The notes below the pieces were generated by a model. The model searched no databases and was not told the DNA's origin. It was given only the letters and a program-made list of their open reading frames with translations. This document shows, in pieces, positions 22,705 through 31,733 of a stretch of 32,396 nucleotides of DNA; position 1 is the stretch's first letter; each line of letters starts with the position of its first letter. The stretch is from assembly GCA_902492895.1 (NCBI GenBank), contig CABUNG010000029.1, forward strand, positions 1-32,396, read 5' to 3'. The translations under genes and the position numbers were made by a program. The stretch is from an uncultured Oscillospiraceae bacterium. GTDB taxonomy: Bacteria; Bacillota; Clostridia; Oscillospirales; Acutalibacteraceae.

Positions 22705-23280
22705 TTACAGCAAAACCACCCGTTCGGTATTGACACGGCCGGTCCTGGTATCCACCAGCACGAGGCTCTTGCTCAAATACCGGTTGACCTTATCCGCATA
22801 CATGGCATACCCCTCTGCATCGGCTGTTTCTGCCCCATCTTGATAAGAAACCGTATCAACCGTGATTTTTTCGCCGGTTCCCGCCAAATAAAACACCTCA
22901 CAAGCCAAAGAAGGGACATCGCGGTTCTCCTGCGGCTTTAAGGTCATCAAATACGCCTGATCCTCCAGCACCACCAGATAAATTCCGCCCCGCCCATCCG
23001 GCGACGTCGTGACGGTTTCGCTCCACAGCAGGACCGGCTCCCGCTGGTCGTCCGCGCCAAACACGCCCACGGTCTGATCCGTAACGTTCTCCGTCTTCGA
23101 CGGATCAATCCGTATTTTTTCCGATATTCCGTCGTGGTTCAGGTCGGCATATCGGACGATGACTCTTTCATCACCTACAGGCGGAGGGACGGATTCGTCC
23201 CCCGGAACTCCAGCCGATCGGCGGCATCCCGCCGCCAAAAGCGTCATGAATCCGCACAGCACCGCCAAAAACCTCCGCAT
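22705..23280 (-). CDS. Predicted lipoprotein of unknown function
   Basis: The 191-residue protein starts with a lipoprotein signal peptide (MRRFLAVLCGFMTLLAAGC, lipobox LAAGC with Cys19), so it is probably anchored outside the membrane. The mature part is beta-rich and contains DLNHDGISEKI, an EF-hand-like or FG-GAP-like calcium site common in surface proteins. I do not recognise a specific family. It is a single-gene unit between the rluD and yaaL terminators, with a weak candidate promoter upstream. It may be a sporulation or envelope protein, but nothing fixes this. Confidence 0.75.
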   Translation of the reverse strand: MRRFLAVLCGFMTLLAAGCRRSAGVPGDESVPPPVGDERVIVRYADLNHDGISEKIRIDPSKTENVTDQTVGVFGADDQREPVLLWSETVTTSPDGRGGIYLVVLEDQAYLMTLKPQENRDVPSLACEVFYLAGTGEKITVDTVSYQDGAETADAEGYAMYADKVNRYLSKSLVLVDTRTGRVNTERVVLL

Positions 23281-23376
23281 GATCCGTCTCCCCCTTTCCC
23301 CTCGTCTTCAGTTTACCAAATTCGTCATTATCCGCAATGTCTGCATGAAAAAGATTCTGTCGATCTGACAACAAAA

Positions 23377-23406
23377 TAAAAGATCCGGGCCAAAAGGCCC
23401 GGATCT
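23377..23406 (-). terminator. Terminator after the rluD gene
   Basis: AGATCCGGGCC (23381-23391) pairs with GGCCCGGATCT (23396-23406) around AAAA. On the minus strand the hairpin is followed by TTTTATTTTG, an intrinsic terminator for the operon ending with the pseudouridine synthase. The stem overlaps the stop codon by one base. Confidence 0.85.
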
Positions 23407-24329
23407 CAATCGGCTTGCAGCACGGTCAGAAAAGACTGAAAATAAGGCGGCAGCGGGCTGGTAAATTCCAGATACTCGCCGGTGACCGGATGCTGAAAGC
23501 CGATCGTCTTGGCGTGCAGGCATTGTCCCTGCAGCCCGGCCGGCTGTTTTTGAGGGCCGTAAACGGTATCGCCCGCCACGGGATGCCCGAGATACGCCAT
23601 ATGCACCCGAATCTGATGCGTCCGGCCGGTTTCCAGACGGAGTTCCACATGATCATAACCGGGATAGGAGGCCAGCACCCGATACCGCGTGACAGCTGGG
23701 CGGGAATGCAGCTCCACCACCGCCATCTTTTTGCGGTCGACCGGATGGCGCCCGATCGGCGCCTCCACTGTGCCGGAGGGCTCCCGCAGATGCCCCTGCA
23801 CCACCGCCTCATACAGACGCTTGAAACTATGAATCTGGATTTGCTCGGCGAGTCCCCGATGCGCCCGGTCATTTTTCGCCACGATCAGGAGTCCGCTGGT
23901 ATCCTTATCGATGCGGTGAACGATACCGGGGCGCATAACGCCGTTGATGCCGGACAGGCTATCCCCGCAATGGGCCAGCAACGCGTTCACCAGCGTGCCG
24001 TCGGGGTTGCCGGGAGCCGGATGCACCACCATCCCCTTGGGCTTGTTCACCACCAGAAGGTCGTCGTCCTCATAGACAATATCGAGCGGAATATTCTGGG
24101 CTTTCGCCTCATATTCCACAGGATCGGGTACCGACACCATCACGATTTCCCCGTCGCGGGGACGGGCATTCTTAGCATAGGGCGCAGACCTCGCCGCGTC
24201 ACCGACTACAAGCCCCTGCTCGATCCATTTCTGGACAGCCGATCGGGGAAGCTCCAGCAGCTCCGACAAAATCCGGTCAATTCGTTCTCCCGCCATCTCC
24301 GGAGGAACCGTCAGACGCTTGATCTCCAT
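23406..24329 (-). CDS. rluD: RluA/RluD family 23S rRNA pseudouridine synthase
   Basis: The 307-residue enzyme has an N-terminal S4 domain (about 12-60) and a pseudouridine synthase domain with HRIDKDTSG (138-146), where D141 is the catalytic aspartate. GRTHQIRVHMAYLGHPVAGD is also intact. The exact target uridine is not fixed; Firmicute RluD-type enzymes act on 23S rRNA. The ATG at 24329 follows GGAGGATACCG within the 3' end of lspA, so the two genes overlap by 53 bp. The lspA-rluD order is conserved in Firmicutes. Confidence 0.93.
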   Translation of the reverse strand: MEIKRLTVPPEMAGERIDRILSELLELPRSAVQKWIEQGLVVGDAARSAPYAKNARPRDGEIVMVSVPDPVEYEAKAQNIPLDIVYEDDDLLVVNKPKGMVVHPAPGNPDGTLVNALLAHCGDSLSGINGVMRPGIVHRIDKDTSGLLIVAKNDRAHRGLAEQIQIHSFKRLYEAVVQGHLREPSGTVEAPIGRHPVDRKKMAVVELHSRPAVTRYRVLASYPGYDHVELRLETGRTHQIRVHMAYLGHPVAGDTVYGPQKQPAGLQGQCLHAKTIGFQHPVTGEYLEFTSPLPPYFQSFLTVLQAD

Positions 24330-24864
24330 CGGTATCCTCCTTTGTCGCAACGGACTCCTCGGACGGCTTAGGACCGGCCGATTTGTTGACCGCCGGTTTA
24401 TCCTCATAAATAAAGAAGAAGAAAATCAGCAGCAGGACCGCCCCGATCACCACGCAGCAGTCGGCCACGTTGAAAATGGGAAAATCGATCCATTTGAAAT
24501 ACAGGAAATCCACCACATAGCCGCGGAAGAAGCGGTCGATCAGGTTCCCGACGCCGCCCGCAACGATCAGGATGCCGCTGATCGTCACCAATTTGTACGA
24601 CTTGAAGCGGCCGGACAGCAGCAGAAAGAGAATAAAGCCCATGATGAGGGTGGTCAGGATGATAAACAGCCATCTCACCCAGGGCCCCTGGTTGTGACCG
24701 ATCCCGAACGCCGCCCCGCGGTTTTCGCTGTACTGCAGCTCAAACACCCCTTCAATCAGGGGAACGGGAATGCCATTCCCGATGGTGTTCACCACCAGCC
24801 ATTTCGTCAGCTGGTCGAGTCCGACCAACAGAGCGATCAGGGCGACGACAATCAATTGAAACAT
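24277..24864 (-). CDS. lspA: Signal peptidase II (lipoprotein)
   Basis: The 195-residue membrane aspartyl protease removes signal peptides from prolipoproteins. It has four membrane segments and the catalytic aspartates in VVDF (D119) and FNVAD (D135); GGVGNLIDR and ENRGAAFGI are also typical. The last 40 residues form a charged hydrophilic tail (AVNKSAGPKPSEESVATKED) that is absent from short LspA proteins and overlaps the rluD start. It starts at ATG 24864, 14 bp after ileS. Confidence 0.95.
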   Translation of the reverse strand: MFQLIVVALIALLVGLDQLTKWLVVNTIGNGIPVPLIEGVFELQYSENRGAAFGIGHNQGPWVRWLFIILTTLIMGFILFLLLSGRFKSYKLVTISGILIVAGGVGNLIDRFFRGYVVDFLYFKWIDFPIFNVADCCVVIGAVLLLIFFFFIYEDKPAVNKSAGPKPSEESVATKEDTDGDQASDGSSGDGGRTN

Positions 24865-24878
24865 AAGCGGCACGGCTC

Positions 24879-27671
24879 CTACTCGATGATGGCGGCACAA
24901 CGCGCGCAGAGCTCCGGATGGCTCGGCTGCTGTCCCACGGTTTCACTGTACGTCCAGCAGCGGCTGCACTTGCCGCCCTGCGCATGGGACACGGTGACGG
25001 ACAGACCGTTCAGCTCTCCCGTAAAGCGTCCCGCTCCTTCTCCGGATACCTCCACCTTCGAAACAATCAGAACCGAGGGCAGCAGATCCCGGATCCCGCT
25101 GACAAAAGACAGGAGGTCGCCTTCACAGTAAAGCGTCACCTGAGCGTCCAAAGAACCGCCGATGACCTTCTCCGTACGCGCATTCTCCAACACTTTCTGC
25201 ACATCGTTGCGCAGGGCATGGATGCGGTCCCACCGCTCCATAAAAGCCTTGTCCTTCTCGTCGAAGCCGCCCTTCGGAATCTCGTTGAACAGGACCGACC
25301 GGACATCGTCCGACGCCGCGTGCGGCAGATAAGACCAGATTTCCTCCGACGTGTAAGCGAGGATCGGCGCGATCAGGCGTGTCAGGGCATGCAACACGCG
25401 GTAGATAACGGTCTGAGCCGCGCGGCGTGTGACACTGTCGGCCTTCTCGACATAGAGCCGATCCTTGAGCACATCGAGGTAGAAGTTCGAGAGATCCACC
25501 ACGCAGAAATGGTGCATGCGGTGGAACGCTTCGTGGAAGGTGAAGGCTTCGTACGCCTCCCGGACCTCCGCGGTCAACTGATCCAAGCGGATCAGGGCCC
25601 AGCGGTCGATTTCCTCGAGCTGATCATCCGCCACGCTGTCGGTATCCGGATGGAAATCGGACAGGTTGCCCAGGATGAACCGGGCGGTGTTGCGGATTTT
25701 GCGATAGGATTCGGACAGCTGTTTGAGGATGTCCTTAGACAGGCGGACATCCACTTTATAATCGAGAGAGGCCACCCACAGCCGCAGAATATCGGCGCCG
25801 TAGTCCTTGATCACCTCATCGGGCGCAATGGCATTGCCGAGCGATTTATGCATCGCCTTGCCTTCCCCATCCACGACCCAGCCGTGCGTCAGCACCGCTT
25901 CATAGGGTGCGCGGCCGCGCCAGGCGACAGCCGTGAGCAGGCTGGACTGGAACCAGCCGCGATACTGGTCCGCCCCCTCGAGATAGAGATCGGCCGGCCA
26001 TTTGAGGTCCGCGCGCTCGTCGAGCACGGCGGCGTGGGAAGAGCCCGAGTCGAACCAGACGTCCATCGTATCGGTTTCCTTGCGGAAATGATGGCCGCCG
26101 CAATAGGGGCAGGCGGCTCCTTCAGGCAAGATCTCGGCGGCGTCATGCCGGTACCAGCCGTCCGAGCCTTCTTTGGCGAACAGGGCGGACACCGCATCGA
26201 TAAACGACCGGTCGATGACCGGTTTGCCGCAGTCCTCGCAGTAGAAAATCGGGATCGGCACGCCCCAGAGCCGCTGACGGGAGATGCACCAGTCGCTGCG
26301 TTCCCGCACCATGCCGGCCATCCGTTCCTCACCCCAGGCGGGATGCCACTTGACCTGGTGGATCGCCTCGTCCACCTGATCCCGGAAGCTCTCGACCGAG
26401 CAGAACCATTGATCAGTCGCCCGGAAAAGCACCGGCTGTTTGCAGCGCCAGCAGTGGGGATACTGGTGCTGAATCTTCTTCATAGCGAACAGGGTGCCGT
26501 CGGCGTCCATCTGCTTCGCAATGGCCTTGCTCGCGTCATTCGTCGCCATTCCCGCGCAGATCGGACCTGCTTCCTCCGTCATGTAGCCCCGGTTATCGAC
26601 CGGCACGACGATGGGCAGCTCCGGATACTTGCGGCAGACGTTGAAGTCGTCGACGCCGTGGCCGGGAGCCGTATGCACGCAGCCGGTACCGCTCTCGAGA
26701 GTAACGTGATCCCCCAGGATGATCAGGGACTCCCGATCAAGGAAGGGATGCTGCGCCGTGACATATTCAAGATCCTTTCCCGTAAAGGAGGCGACGACGG
26801 TGTATTCCTCCCGTCCGGCGAGCTTCATGACCTCCTCGACCAGCTCCGCGGCGAGGATGAAATTCTCATCGCCGCTTTTCACCACCTGATAGGTAAACCG
26901 CGGACCGAGGCAGATGGCCACGTTGGCCGGCAGAGTCCAAGTGGTGGTGGTCCAGATCAGGAACGAGGTTTTTTCCTTGTCCACGTCGGCCGCCGCCAGG
27001 AGGCCCTTGTCGTCCTTGACGGGAAATTTCACATACACCGAATAACACGGATCCTCCGCGTACTCGATTTCCGCCTCGGCCAGGGCCGTCTGACATTCCG
27101 GACACCAATGGACCGGCTTGAGGCCTTTATAGATGTAGCCTTTCAGGGCCATTTCTCCAAACACCTGGATCTGACGCGCCTCAAACGCGGGGAGCAGCGT
27201 CATATACGGGTGTTCCCAGTCCCCCAGGATCCCCAGACGCTTGAACTGATTCCGCTGATCCTCCACATACCCGAGGGCGAATTCCCGGCAGAGCTGCCGC
27301 AGGGCCAGCGGTTCGAGCGCGGAAAGGTCTCCCCCGGCCTTGGCGCGGGCCTTGAGTTCGATGGGCAGGCCATGGGTGTCGAAACCGGGCACGTAAGGCG
27401 CTTTATAGCCCGCGATATTGCGGTACCGCAGAATGATATCCTTGAGGATCTTGTTCATGGCGGTGCCGATATGGATATCGCCGTTGGCGTAGGGAGGGCC
27501 GTCGTGCAGCACATAGAGCGGCTTGCCCTCGTTCTTCTTCATCAGCTCTTCGTACAGGTGCTTATCATCCCAATCCTGGCGCATGCCCGGCTCACGCTGG
27601 GGCCTGCCGGCCCGCATGGGGAATTCGGTGACAGGCAGGTTCAGCGTCTTGTTGTAATCCTGTTCTTGCAT
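24879..27671 (-). CDS. ileS: Isoleucine--tRNA ligase
   Basis: The 930-residue class I synthetase charges tRNA-Ile and edits valine. The HIGH motif is HIGT (67-70) in DGPPYANGDIHIGTA. The KMSKS loop is represented by GKAMHKSLGN, a known variant. The C-terminal zinc site CSRCWTY ... CARCAAII is complete. It is of normal length for the bacterial type, with no internal breaks. It lies 23 bp downstream of divIVA, too close for a T-box leader, so its expression follows the division gene cluster. Confidence 0.97.
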   Translation of the reverse strand: MQEQDYNKTLNLPVTEFPMRAGRPQREPGMRQDWDDKHLYEELMKKNEGKPLYVLHDGPPYANGDIHIGTAMNKILKDIILRYRNIAGYKAPYVPGFDTHGLPIELKARAKAGGDLSALEPLALRQLCREFALGYVEDQRNQFKRLGILGDWEHPYMTLLPAFEARQIQVFGEMALKGYIYKGLKPVHWCPECQTALAEAEIEYAEDPCYSVYVKFPVKDDKGLLAAADVDKEKTSFLIWTTTTWTLPANVAICLGPRFTYQVVKSGDENFILAAELVEEVMKLAGREEYTVVASFTGKDLEYVTAQHPFLDRESLIILGDHVTLESGTGCVHTAPGHGVDDFNVCRKYPELPIVVPVDNRGYMTEEAGPICAGMATNDASKAIAKQMDADGTLFAMKKIQHQYPHCWRCKQPVLFRATDQWFCSVESFRDQVDEAIHQVKWHPAWGEERMAGMVRERSDWCISRQRLWGVPIPIFYCEDCGKPVIDRSFIDAVSALFAKEGSDGWYRHDAAEILPEGAACPYCGGHHFRKETDTMDVWFDSGSSHAAVLDERADLKWPADLYLEGADQYRGWFQSSLLTAVAWRGRAPYEAVLTHGWVVDGEGKAMHKSLGNAIAPDEVIKDYGADILRLWVASLDYKVDVRLSKDILKQLSESYRKIRNTARFILGNLSDFHPDTDSVADDQLEEIDRWALIRLDQLTAEVREAYEAFTFHEAFHRMHHFCVVDLSNFYLDVLKDRLYVEKADSVTRRAAQTVIYRVLHALTRLIAPILAYTSEEIWSYLPHAASDDVRSVLFNEIPKGGFDEKDKAFMERWDRIHALRNDVQKVLENARTEKVIGGSLDAQVTLYCEGDLLSFVSGIRDLLPSVLIVSKVEVSGEGAGRFTGELNGLSVTVSHAQGGKCSRCWTYSETVGQQPSHPELCARCAAIIE

Positions 27672-27694
27672 CTGGGTGCGTCTCCTTTATGCGG

Positions 27695-28498
27695 TCAACG
27701 ATCGGACCTTTTTTTCTTGAAATACCCCGGCTCTTCATCCGTGTCCTGGGAAATATCATAGTTTTCGCCAAACTTAAGATCTGAAAACCGGGTGGAAGCT
27801 TTGGTTTCCGCCTCGGCGGGTTCCGACGAAGCCATAGCCGGCTCATCCTCATCGAGAACCGGAATATTCATCCGGAACGCCGCAACGGTTTCCTCATAGG
27901 CCGCCGTCTCCGAGCGTTCTGCGGGAACGGGTTCAGCCGCAGCGGCCGGGGACTCTGCAGGTGCCGGAGTGCTCTCGGTGACAGGCTGGACGGGAATTTC
28001 CGCCTTGGCCGGGGCTTCCGCAGTCTCCTGCAAGGCCGGTTCCTCTTTCGTCTCGTCTTCCGGCAGCATCCCGATCAGGGACAGATGCTCCCGGTAAATC
28101 GACATCATCCGGGATTTGAAGAGGGCGACCTCTTTCTTCACCCGCTCGAGCTCCTTCTCCTCGTCCACGATCTTGCGTTTGGCGGTTTCCTCGATTTTCT
28201 GCGCCTTGATGTTGGCGTCGTCGAGAATCAGCCCCGCCTTGTGATTCGCTTCGCGCACCACGGTGTCGCCGAGCCGCTGAGCGGAGAGCAGCGCCGTGCG
28301 GATGCTGTCTTCGTCGTTGCGGTACTCCACCAGCTTATCCGCCAGCACTTCCAGCTTTTTGGCGAGCTCCGCCTTTTCATTTATCAGGGCCTCAACCGTA
28401 TCGGCACAGCGGTCGATAAATTCATCGACCTCCGCCGTTTTATAGCCGCCGAGGGATTTGGTAAACTCAATGCTGCGGATTTCCTGCGGTGTATACAT
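27695..28498 (-). CDS. divIVA: DivIVA domain cell-division/polarity protein
   Basis: The 267-residue protein has the N-terminal DivIVA lipid-binding domain (TPQEIRSIEFTKSLGGYKTAEVDEFI) and a long coiled coil (about 35-145). A Glu/Ala/Pro-rich, probably disordered tail (about 150-240) and a conserved short C-terminus follow. It binds negatively curved membrane at septa and poles. The tail is longer than in Bacillus DivIVA. It starts with a strong AAAGGAGG site. It lies between ylmH and ileS, the standard order. Confidence 0.95.
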   Translation of the reverse strand: MYTPQEIRSIEFTKSLGGYKTAEVDEFIDRCADTVEALINEKAELAKKLEVLADKLVEYRNDEDSIRTALLSAQRLGDTVVREANHKAGLILDDANIKAQKIEETAKRKIVDEEKELERVKKEVALFKSRMMSIYREHLSLIGMLPEDETKEEPALQETAEAPAKAEIPVQPVTESTPAPAESPAAAAEPVPAERSETAAYEETVAAFRMNIPVLDEDEPAMASSEPAEAETKASTRFSDLKFGENYDISQDTDEEPGYFKKKRSDR

Positions 28499-28542
28499 GG
28501 GGAATACCTCCTTTAAATGTTCCTGTATGATAAAGTTCCGGC

Positions 28543-29310
28543 TTACCGATATTTCTTAACGGTTACAAATAAACGGCCTTTCTTGGTGGGAGGGCCGAGC
28601 GCATCCACGAGGAAGCGGCCCTCTCCCCTGACCGACACCCGGTCCCCCTCCTTCACGGCCGCACTGGCCGACAGGCAGGGTACGTGATTCACCGACACCA
28701 TCCCCGCCGCAATGCGGTGGGCCGCCTCTTCCCGGGACGTGCCGATCATCACCTTCAGCACAGCGTCGAGGCGGGGGGAGGCGACGGTATCCCGTCTTTC
28801 CTCGAACTCGCGGCCGCCGGGCAGCTCCCCCTCATAGGGACACTGTATCCGGACGCCTTCCCCGCCCACCTTATCCACGCCCGAGGCGAAATGGGCGGCG
28901 AGCTCTTCCTCTACAAAAGCGACCGTCAGCCCCTCGCCGCAGACAATATCGCCGACCGTTTCCCGCTTGACGCCGAGGGAAAGCAGGGTACCGAGAAAAT
29001 CGCGGTGGTTCAGCGAAGCCTCCCGCCGATAGGAAAACCCCAGCGGCAGGATCGGAAAAGCCGCCGGGTCGGGTTCCATATACGAGGGAAACACGCCGAG
29101 CAGGGTGCGTTCCGCGTCCTCATACCCGCCAAAAAAGAGAAAGGGCGTACCGCCGCAATGATGCAAGACGGCCCGCGCCACCGTCTGCTGGCGTTCATCC
29201 AGAAAGCCGACAAAACGGGGACACGAGCGGATCTCACACAGACGGACGGCATCCTCCACACGGGCACGCAGAAGAGCGTCTTCTGAAGCGGTATTAGAAA
29301 TAGAGGCCAT
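28543..29310 (-). CDS. ylmH: YlmH family RNA-binding protein (S4 domain)
   Basis: The 255-residue protein has the YlmH N-terminal and central domains (FVGFLDERQQTVARAVL, VFPSYMEPDPAAFPILPLGFSYR) and a C-terminal S4 domain (about 175-235). In Bacillus YlmH binds ribosomal RNA and takes part in ribosome quality control; older work linked it to cell division through its gene location. The ATG at 29310 overlaps the sepF end by 17 bp; in-frame residues upstream lie in sepF and were excluded. Confidence 0.9.
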   Translation of the reverse strand: MASISNTASEDALLRARVEDAVRLCEIRSCPRFVGFLDERQQTVARAVLHHCGGTPFLFFGGYEDAERTLLGVFPSYMEPDPAAFPILPLGFSYRREASLNHRDFLGTLLSLGVKRETVGDIVCGEGLTVAFVEEELAAHFASGVDKVGGEGVRIQCPYEGELPGGREFEERRDTVASPRLDAVLKVMIGTSREEAAHRIAAGMVSVNHVPCLSASAAVKEGDRVSVRGEGRFLVDALGPPTKKGRLFVTVKKYR

Positions 29311-29743
29311 TGTTCTCGAGTTCGTCGAGCAGATCACCCATGATGCCCACGTTATAGGGGGTGATGATGTAGGTGCAGTTGGCGACCTTCTTGATCTGGC
29401 CGTCGTTCGCATAGGCCACGCCGCTCAAAAAGTCGAGGATGCGGCGGGCGACGTCCTTGTTGGCCGATTCCAGATTGAGCACCACGGTGCGCTTGGCATT
29501 GAGATGATCCGCCACAGCGCTCGCATCTTCAAACCGCTCGGGCTTGACGAGCACCACCTGGAGCTGCGCCGTGGCGTGGATATTCACGACCTTATTGCTG
29601 CGCTTGGCGTTGTCGGCCGCGAACTGCTCCGGCGTTTCAGCAGCTTTGGAGACAAAATCCATCGTATCCTCCTGCTCGTTTTCAAACTCGTCCTCGTCCT
29701 CCGGATCTCCAATAAAGCCTTTGATTTTATCAAACAGTCCCAT
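29294..29743 (-). CDS. sepF: Cell division protein SepF
   Basis: The 149-residue protein starts MGLFDKIKGFIG, the amphipathic membrane-targeting helix of SepF. An acidic linker and the SepF fold follow (VVLVKPERFEDASAVADHLNAKRTVVLNLE and ILDFLSGVAYANDG). It tethers FtsZ to the membrane at mid-cell and forms rings. It starts at ATG 29743 after CAGGAGG. It is followed immediately by ylmH and divIVA. Confidence 0.96.
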   Translation of the reverse strand: MGLFDKIKGFIGDPEDEDEFENEQEDTMDFVSKAAETPEQFAADNAKRSNKVVNIHATAQLQVVLVKPERFEDASAVADHLNAKRTVVLNLESANKDVARRILDFLSGVAYANDGQIKKVANCTYIITPYNVGIMGDLLDELENNGLYF

Positions 29744-29776
29744 GGTTTTTGCTCCTCCTGTTTCATTGTACACATT

Positions 29777-30523
29777 TTATAGACGTCTGCCGAAAAGGGC
29801 CGACCCGATCCGGACAAGGGTAGACCCCTCCAGAATCGCCTGCTCATAATCGGACGACATGCCCATGGACAGCATATCCATACGTATATTATCTATGTTT
29901 TTGCCTCTAATGTCAATAAACAGTTTATACATCCGTGAAAAGACCCGCCGCTGATCCTCCGGCTTCGTCAAAATCGGGGGAACCGTCATCAGGCCCCGCA
30001 CCCGGATTCCCGGAAGATCCGCGAGGCCGTACAGAAGCTTTTCGAGTTCCTTCGGCGCCACGCCCGATTTAGCCTCTTCCCCGCCGATGTTCACTTCCAC
30101 CAGCACATCTGTGCAGCCGGATGGCAGTAAACCGGCGTTTTTCTGGCGAATCGAGGCATCCGACACCGCCTCAGCCAGCCGCAGGCTGTCGATCGACTCG
30201 ATCATCGAGACCTTTCCGACGATCTGCTTTACCTTATTGGTCTGCAGGTGTCCGATCAGATGAACGTCTACACCGTCCAGCCGCAGCGCATCCCGTTTTC
30301 CAAGATATTCCTGCACCCGGTTTTCACCGATCTGCCGGACTCCCGCTTCAATGGCGGCGTTGATCCGCTCGGGCGGGACGGTCTTGGTCACGGCCAGCAA
30401 GGTAATCTCTTCCCGTTTCCGCCCGGCGGCGGCGCAGGCGGCGGCGATGCGTTCCTCAATTCGGTTCAGATTCTCCAGAACAAACCGGTCGCCCCGCCGC
30501 TCATCGGATGATTTTTCCGTCAT
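29777..30523 (-). CDS. yggS: YggS family PLP-binding protein
   Basis: The 248-residue TIM-barrel protein carries the PLP lysine K47 in LLAVTKTVPPE, and later the motifs IGENRVQE, HLIGHLQTNKVK and MSMGMSSDYEQAI. It is a pyridoxal-phosphate homeostasis protein rather than a racemase. The ATG at 30523 overlaps the end of the HlyD-like gene by 23 bp. It precedes sepF, the usual yggS(ylmE)-sepF order. Confidence 0.95.
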   Translation of the reverse strand: MTEKSSDERRGDRFVLENLNRIEERIAAACAAAGRKREEITLLAVTKTVPPERINAAIEAGVRQIGENRVQEYLGKRDALRLDGVDVHLIGHLQTNKVKQIVGKVSMIESIDSLRLAEAVSDASIRQKNAGLLPSGCTDVLVEVNIGGEEAKSGVAPKELEKLLYGLADLPGIRVRGLMTVPPILTKPEDQRRVFSRMYKLFIDIRGKNIDNIRMDMLSMGMSSDYEQAILEGSTLVRIGSALFGRRL

Positions 30524-31721
30524 ACAGATCCTTGCCTCCCACCACGATATTGTCATACAGCCGGAGGAACCCGGCTTCATCGGTCTGCTCACAGATGGAA
30601 TACCGGTCATGCTCGCTGTGATACAGGACATTGACCCGGCGGAACGCCAAAGCGTTCCCCACCCGGACATACACGCCCGCTTCCTGCTTGTCGTTGAACT
30701 GCATGGCCGTATCCGGAACCCGCAGCCCTTCGTATTCCTTGAGCTGGATCTGCACCTGCTCATTCCGGATGCTCGACAGTTCCTTGGACATCTGAGAGCT
30801 TTCGAAAATGACCGCCACCTGGCCGTCCTTATCTTTATTGGTTGCCGCCACTTTGACCGGAATCGCCTGATTGAGCACGAAAGGCAGGCGAACAGAGAGT
30901 TCCGCCCCTTCTTTGAGCTGAGACGCCTGCTCGACCGGCAGCACGCAGGCGAGATACCACTCGTAATCCCCGACCACCTTGCCGATGCCCGTCGTCTCGT
31001 CGGCAGGCGATTCCGCGAGGGTTCGGCTGACGTCCGCGGGCATCATGTCCGTCGCCTTCTCGACTGTCAGAGAGGATTCGAAACCGTCGGTCCGATTGAC
31101 AAAATAGCCCGCAATGGGAGAGCGTATTTCCGCTGTGGATTTGGAAAAGGAACCCGCCAGAGACTCCCGGGAGCTATTCAGAACCGCGAGGCGGTCGTTG
31201 AAATTCTCGACTTTGCCGATGGTAATCTGCTGTTTATTGATCAGCGCCAAAAGATCGGCCCGCAGCTCCGGCATGGTGATGAACGACGGGGACTGTGCGC
31301 TCTCGACCAGCGCGAGCCATGCGTTGTTGAGCTGTTTATTGATGCTGCTCAGATTGGCCCGGTTGGAGGTTCCCTGGGCGTTGATGGCGCGCAGGGTTTC
31401 GATTTCCGCGTCCAGCAGATCGAGCTGCTGCTGGGAAAAGGCATCGTTTTCGGTGGGAAATACACGGGCGATGGCCCCGTCTTTGGCTACGCGGCCGCCG
31501 TTCTCCGTGGTATAAAACAGATAACCGTCGGATTCCTGGCGGATCACCGTTTCATTGCGGATCGCCAAACCCTGGGCCTCGATTGTCTCATAAACCTTGT
31601 AGCTGCCGACCGTCTCCACTTCGATGGAGGTATTGAGGATCTGATAGGCCTGGAACCCCACATATACGAGCAGGAACAGGGCAACCAGCACGGTGATCAT
31701 CCGTTTGACAAACGTATCCAT
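30501..31721 (-). CDS. HlyD-like membrane-anchored adaptor protein
   Basis: The 406-residue protein has one N-terminal membrane segment (about 8-27, ITVLVALFLLVYVGFQAYQ), then biotinyl-lipoyl-like strands (SIEVETVGSYKVYETIEAQG), a predicted helical hairpin (about 100-190) and beta-rich domains, a layout shared with the HlyD/RND-adaptor family. No ABC transporter or secretion partner is next to it. In related Clostridia a similar gene lies next to the sepF-divIVA cluster; I infer an envelope or division-linked role. The ATG at 31721 follows GAAGGAGGG. It is 12 bp downstream of miaA. Confidence 0.75.
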   Translation of the reverse strand: MDTFVKRMITVLVALFLLVYVGFQAYQILNTSIEVETVGSYKVYETIEAQGLAIRNETVIRQESDGYLFYTTENGGRVAKDGAIARVFPTENDAFSQQQLDLLDAEIETLRAINAQGTSNRANLSSINKQLNNAWLALVESAQSPSFITMPELRADLLALINKQQITIGKVENFNDRLAVLNSSRESLAGSFSKSTAEIRSPIAGYFVNRTDGFESSLTVEKATDMMPADVSRTLAESPADETTGIGKVVGDYEWYLACVLPVEQASQLKEGAELSVRLPFVLNQAIPVKVAATNKDKDGQVAVIFESSQMSKELSSIRNEQVQIQLKEYEGLRVPDTAMQFNDKQEAGVYVRVGNALAFRRVNVLYHSEHDRYSICEQTDEAGFLRLYDNIVVGGKDLYDGKIIR

Positions 31722-31733
31722 GTTGCCCTCCTT

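Noticed and set aside
27672..27694. T-box leader for ileS
   Set aside because: The gap to divIVA is only 23 bp, too short for a leader.
24918..27761. Plus-strand ORF of 947 codons opposite ileS
   Set aside because: Antisense to ileS, with no family features; open only because of codon bias in ileS.
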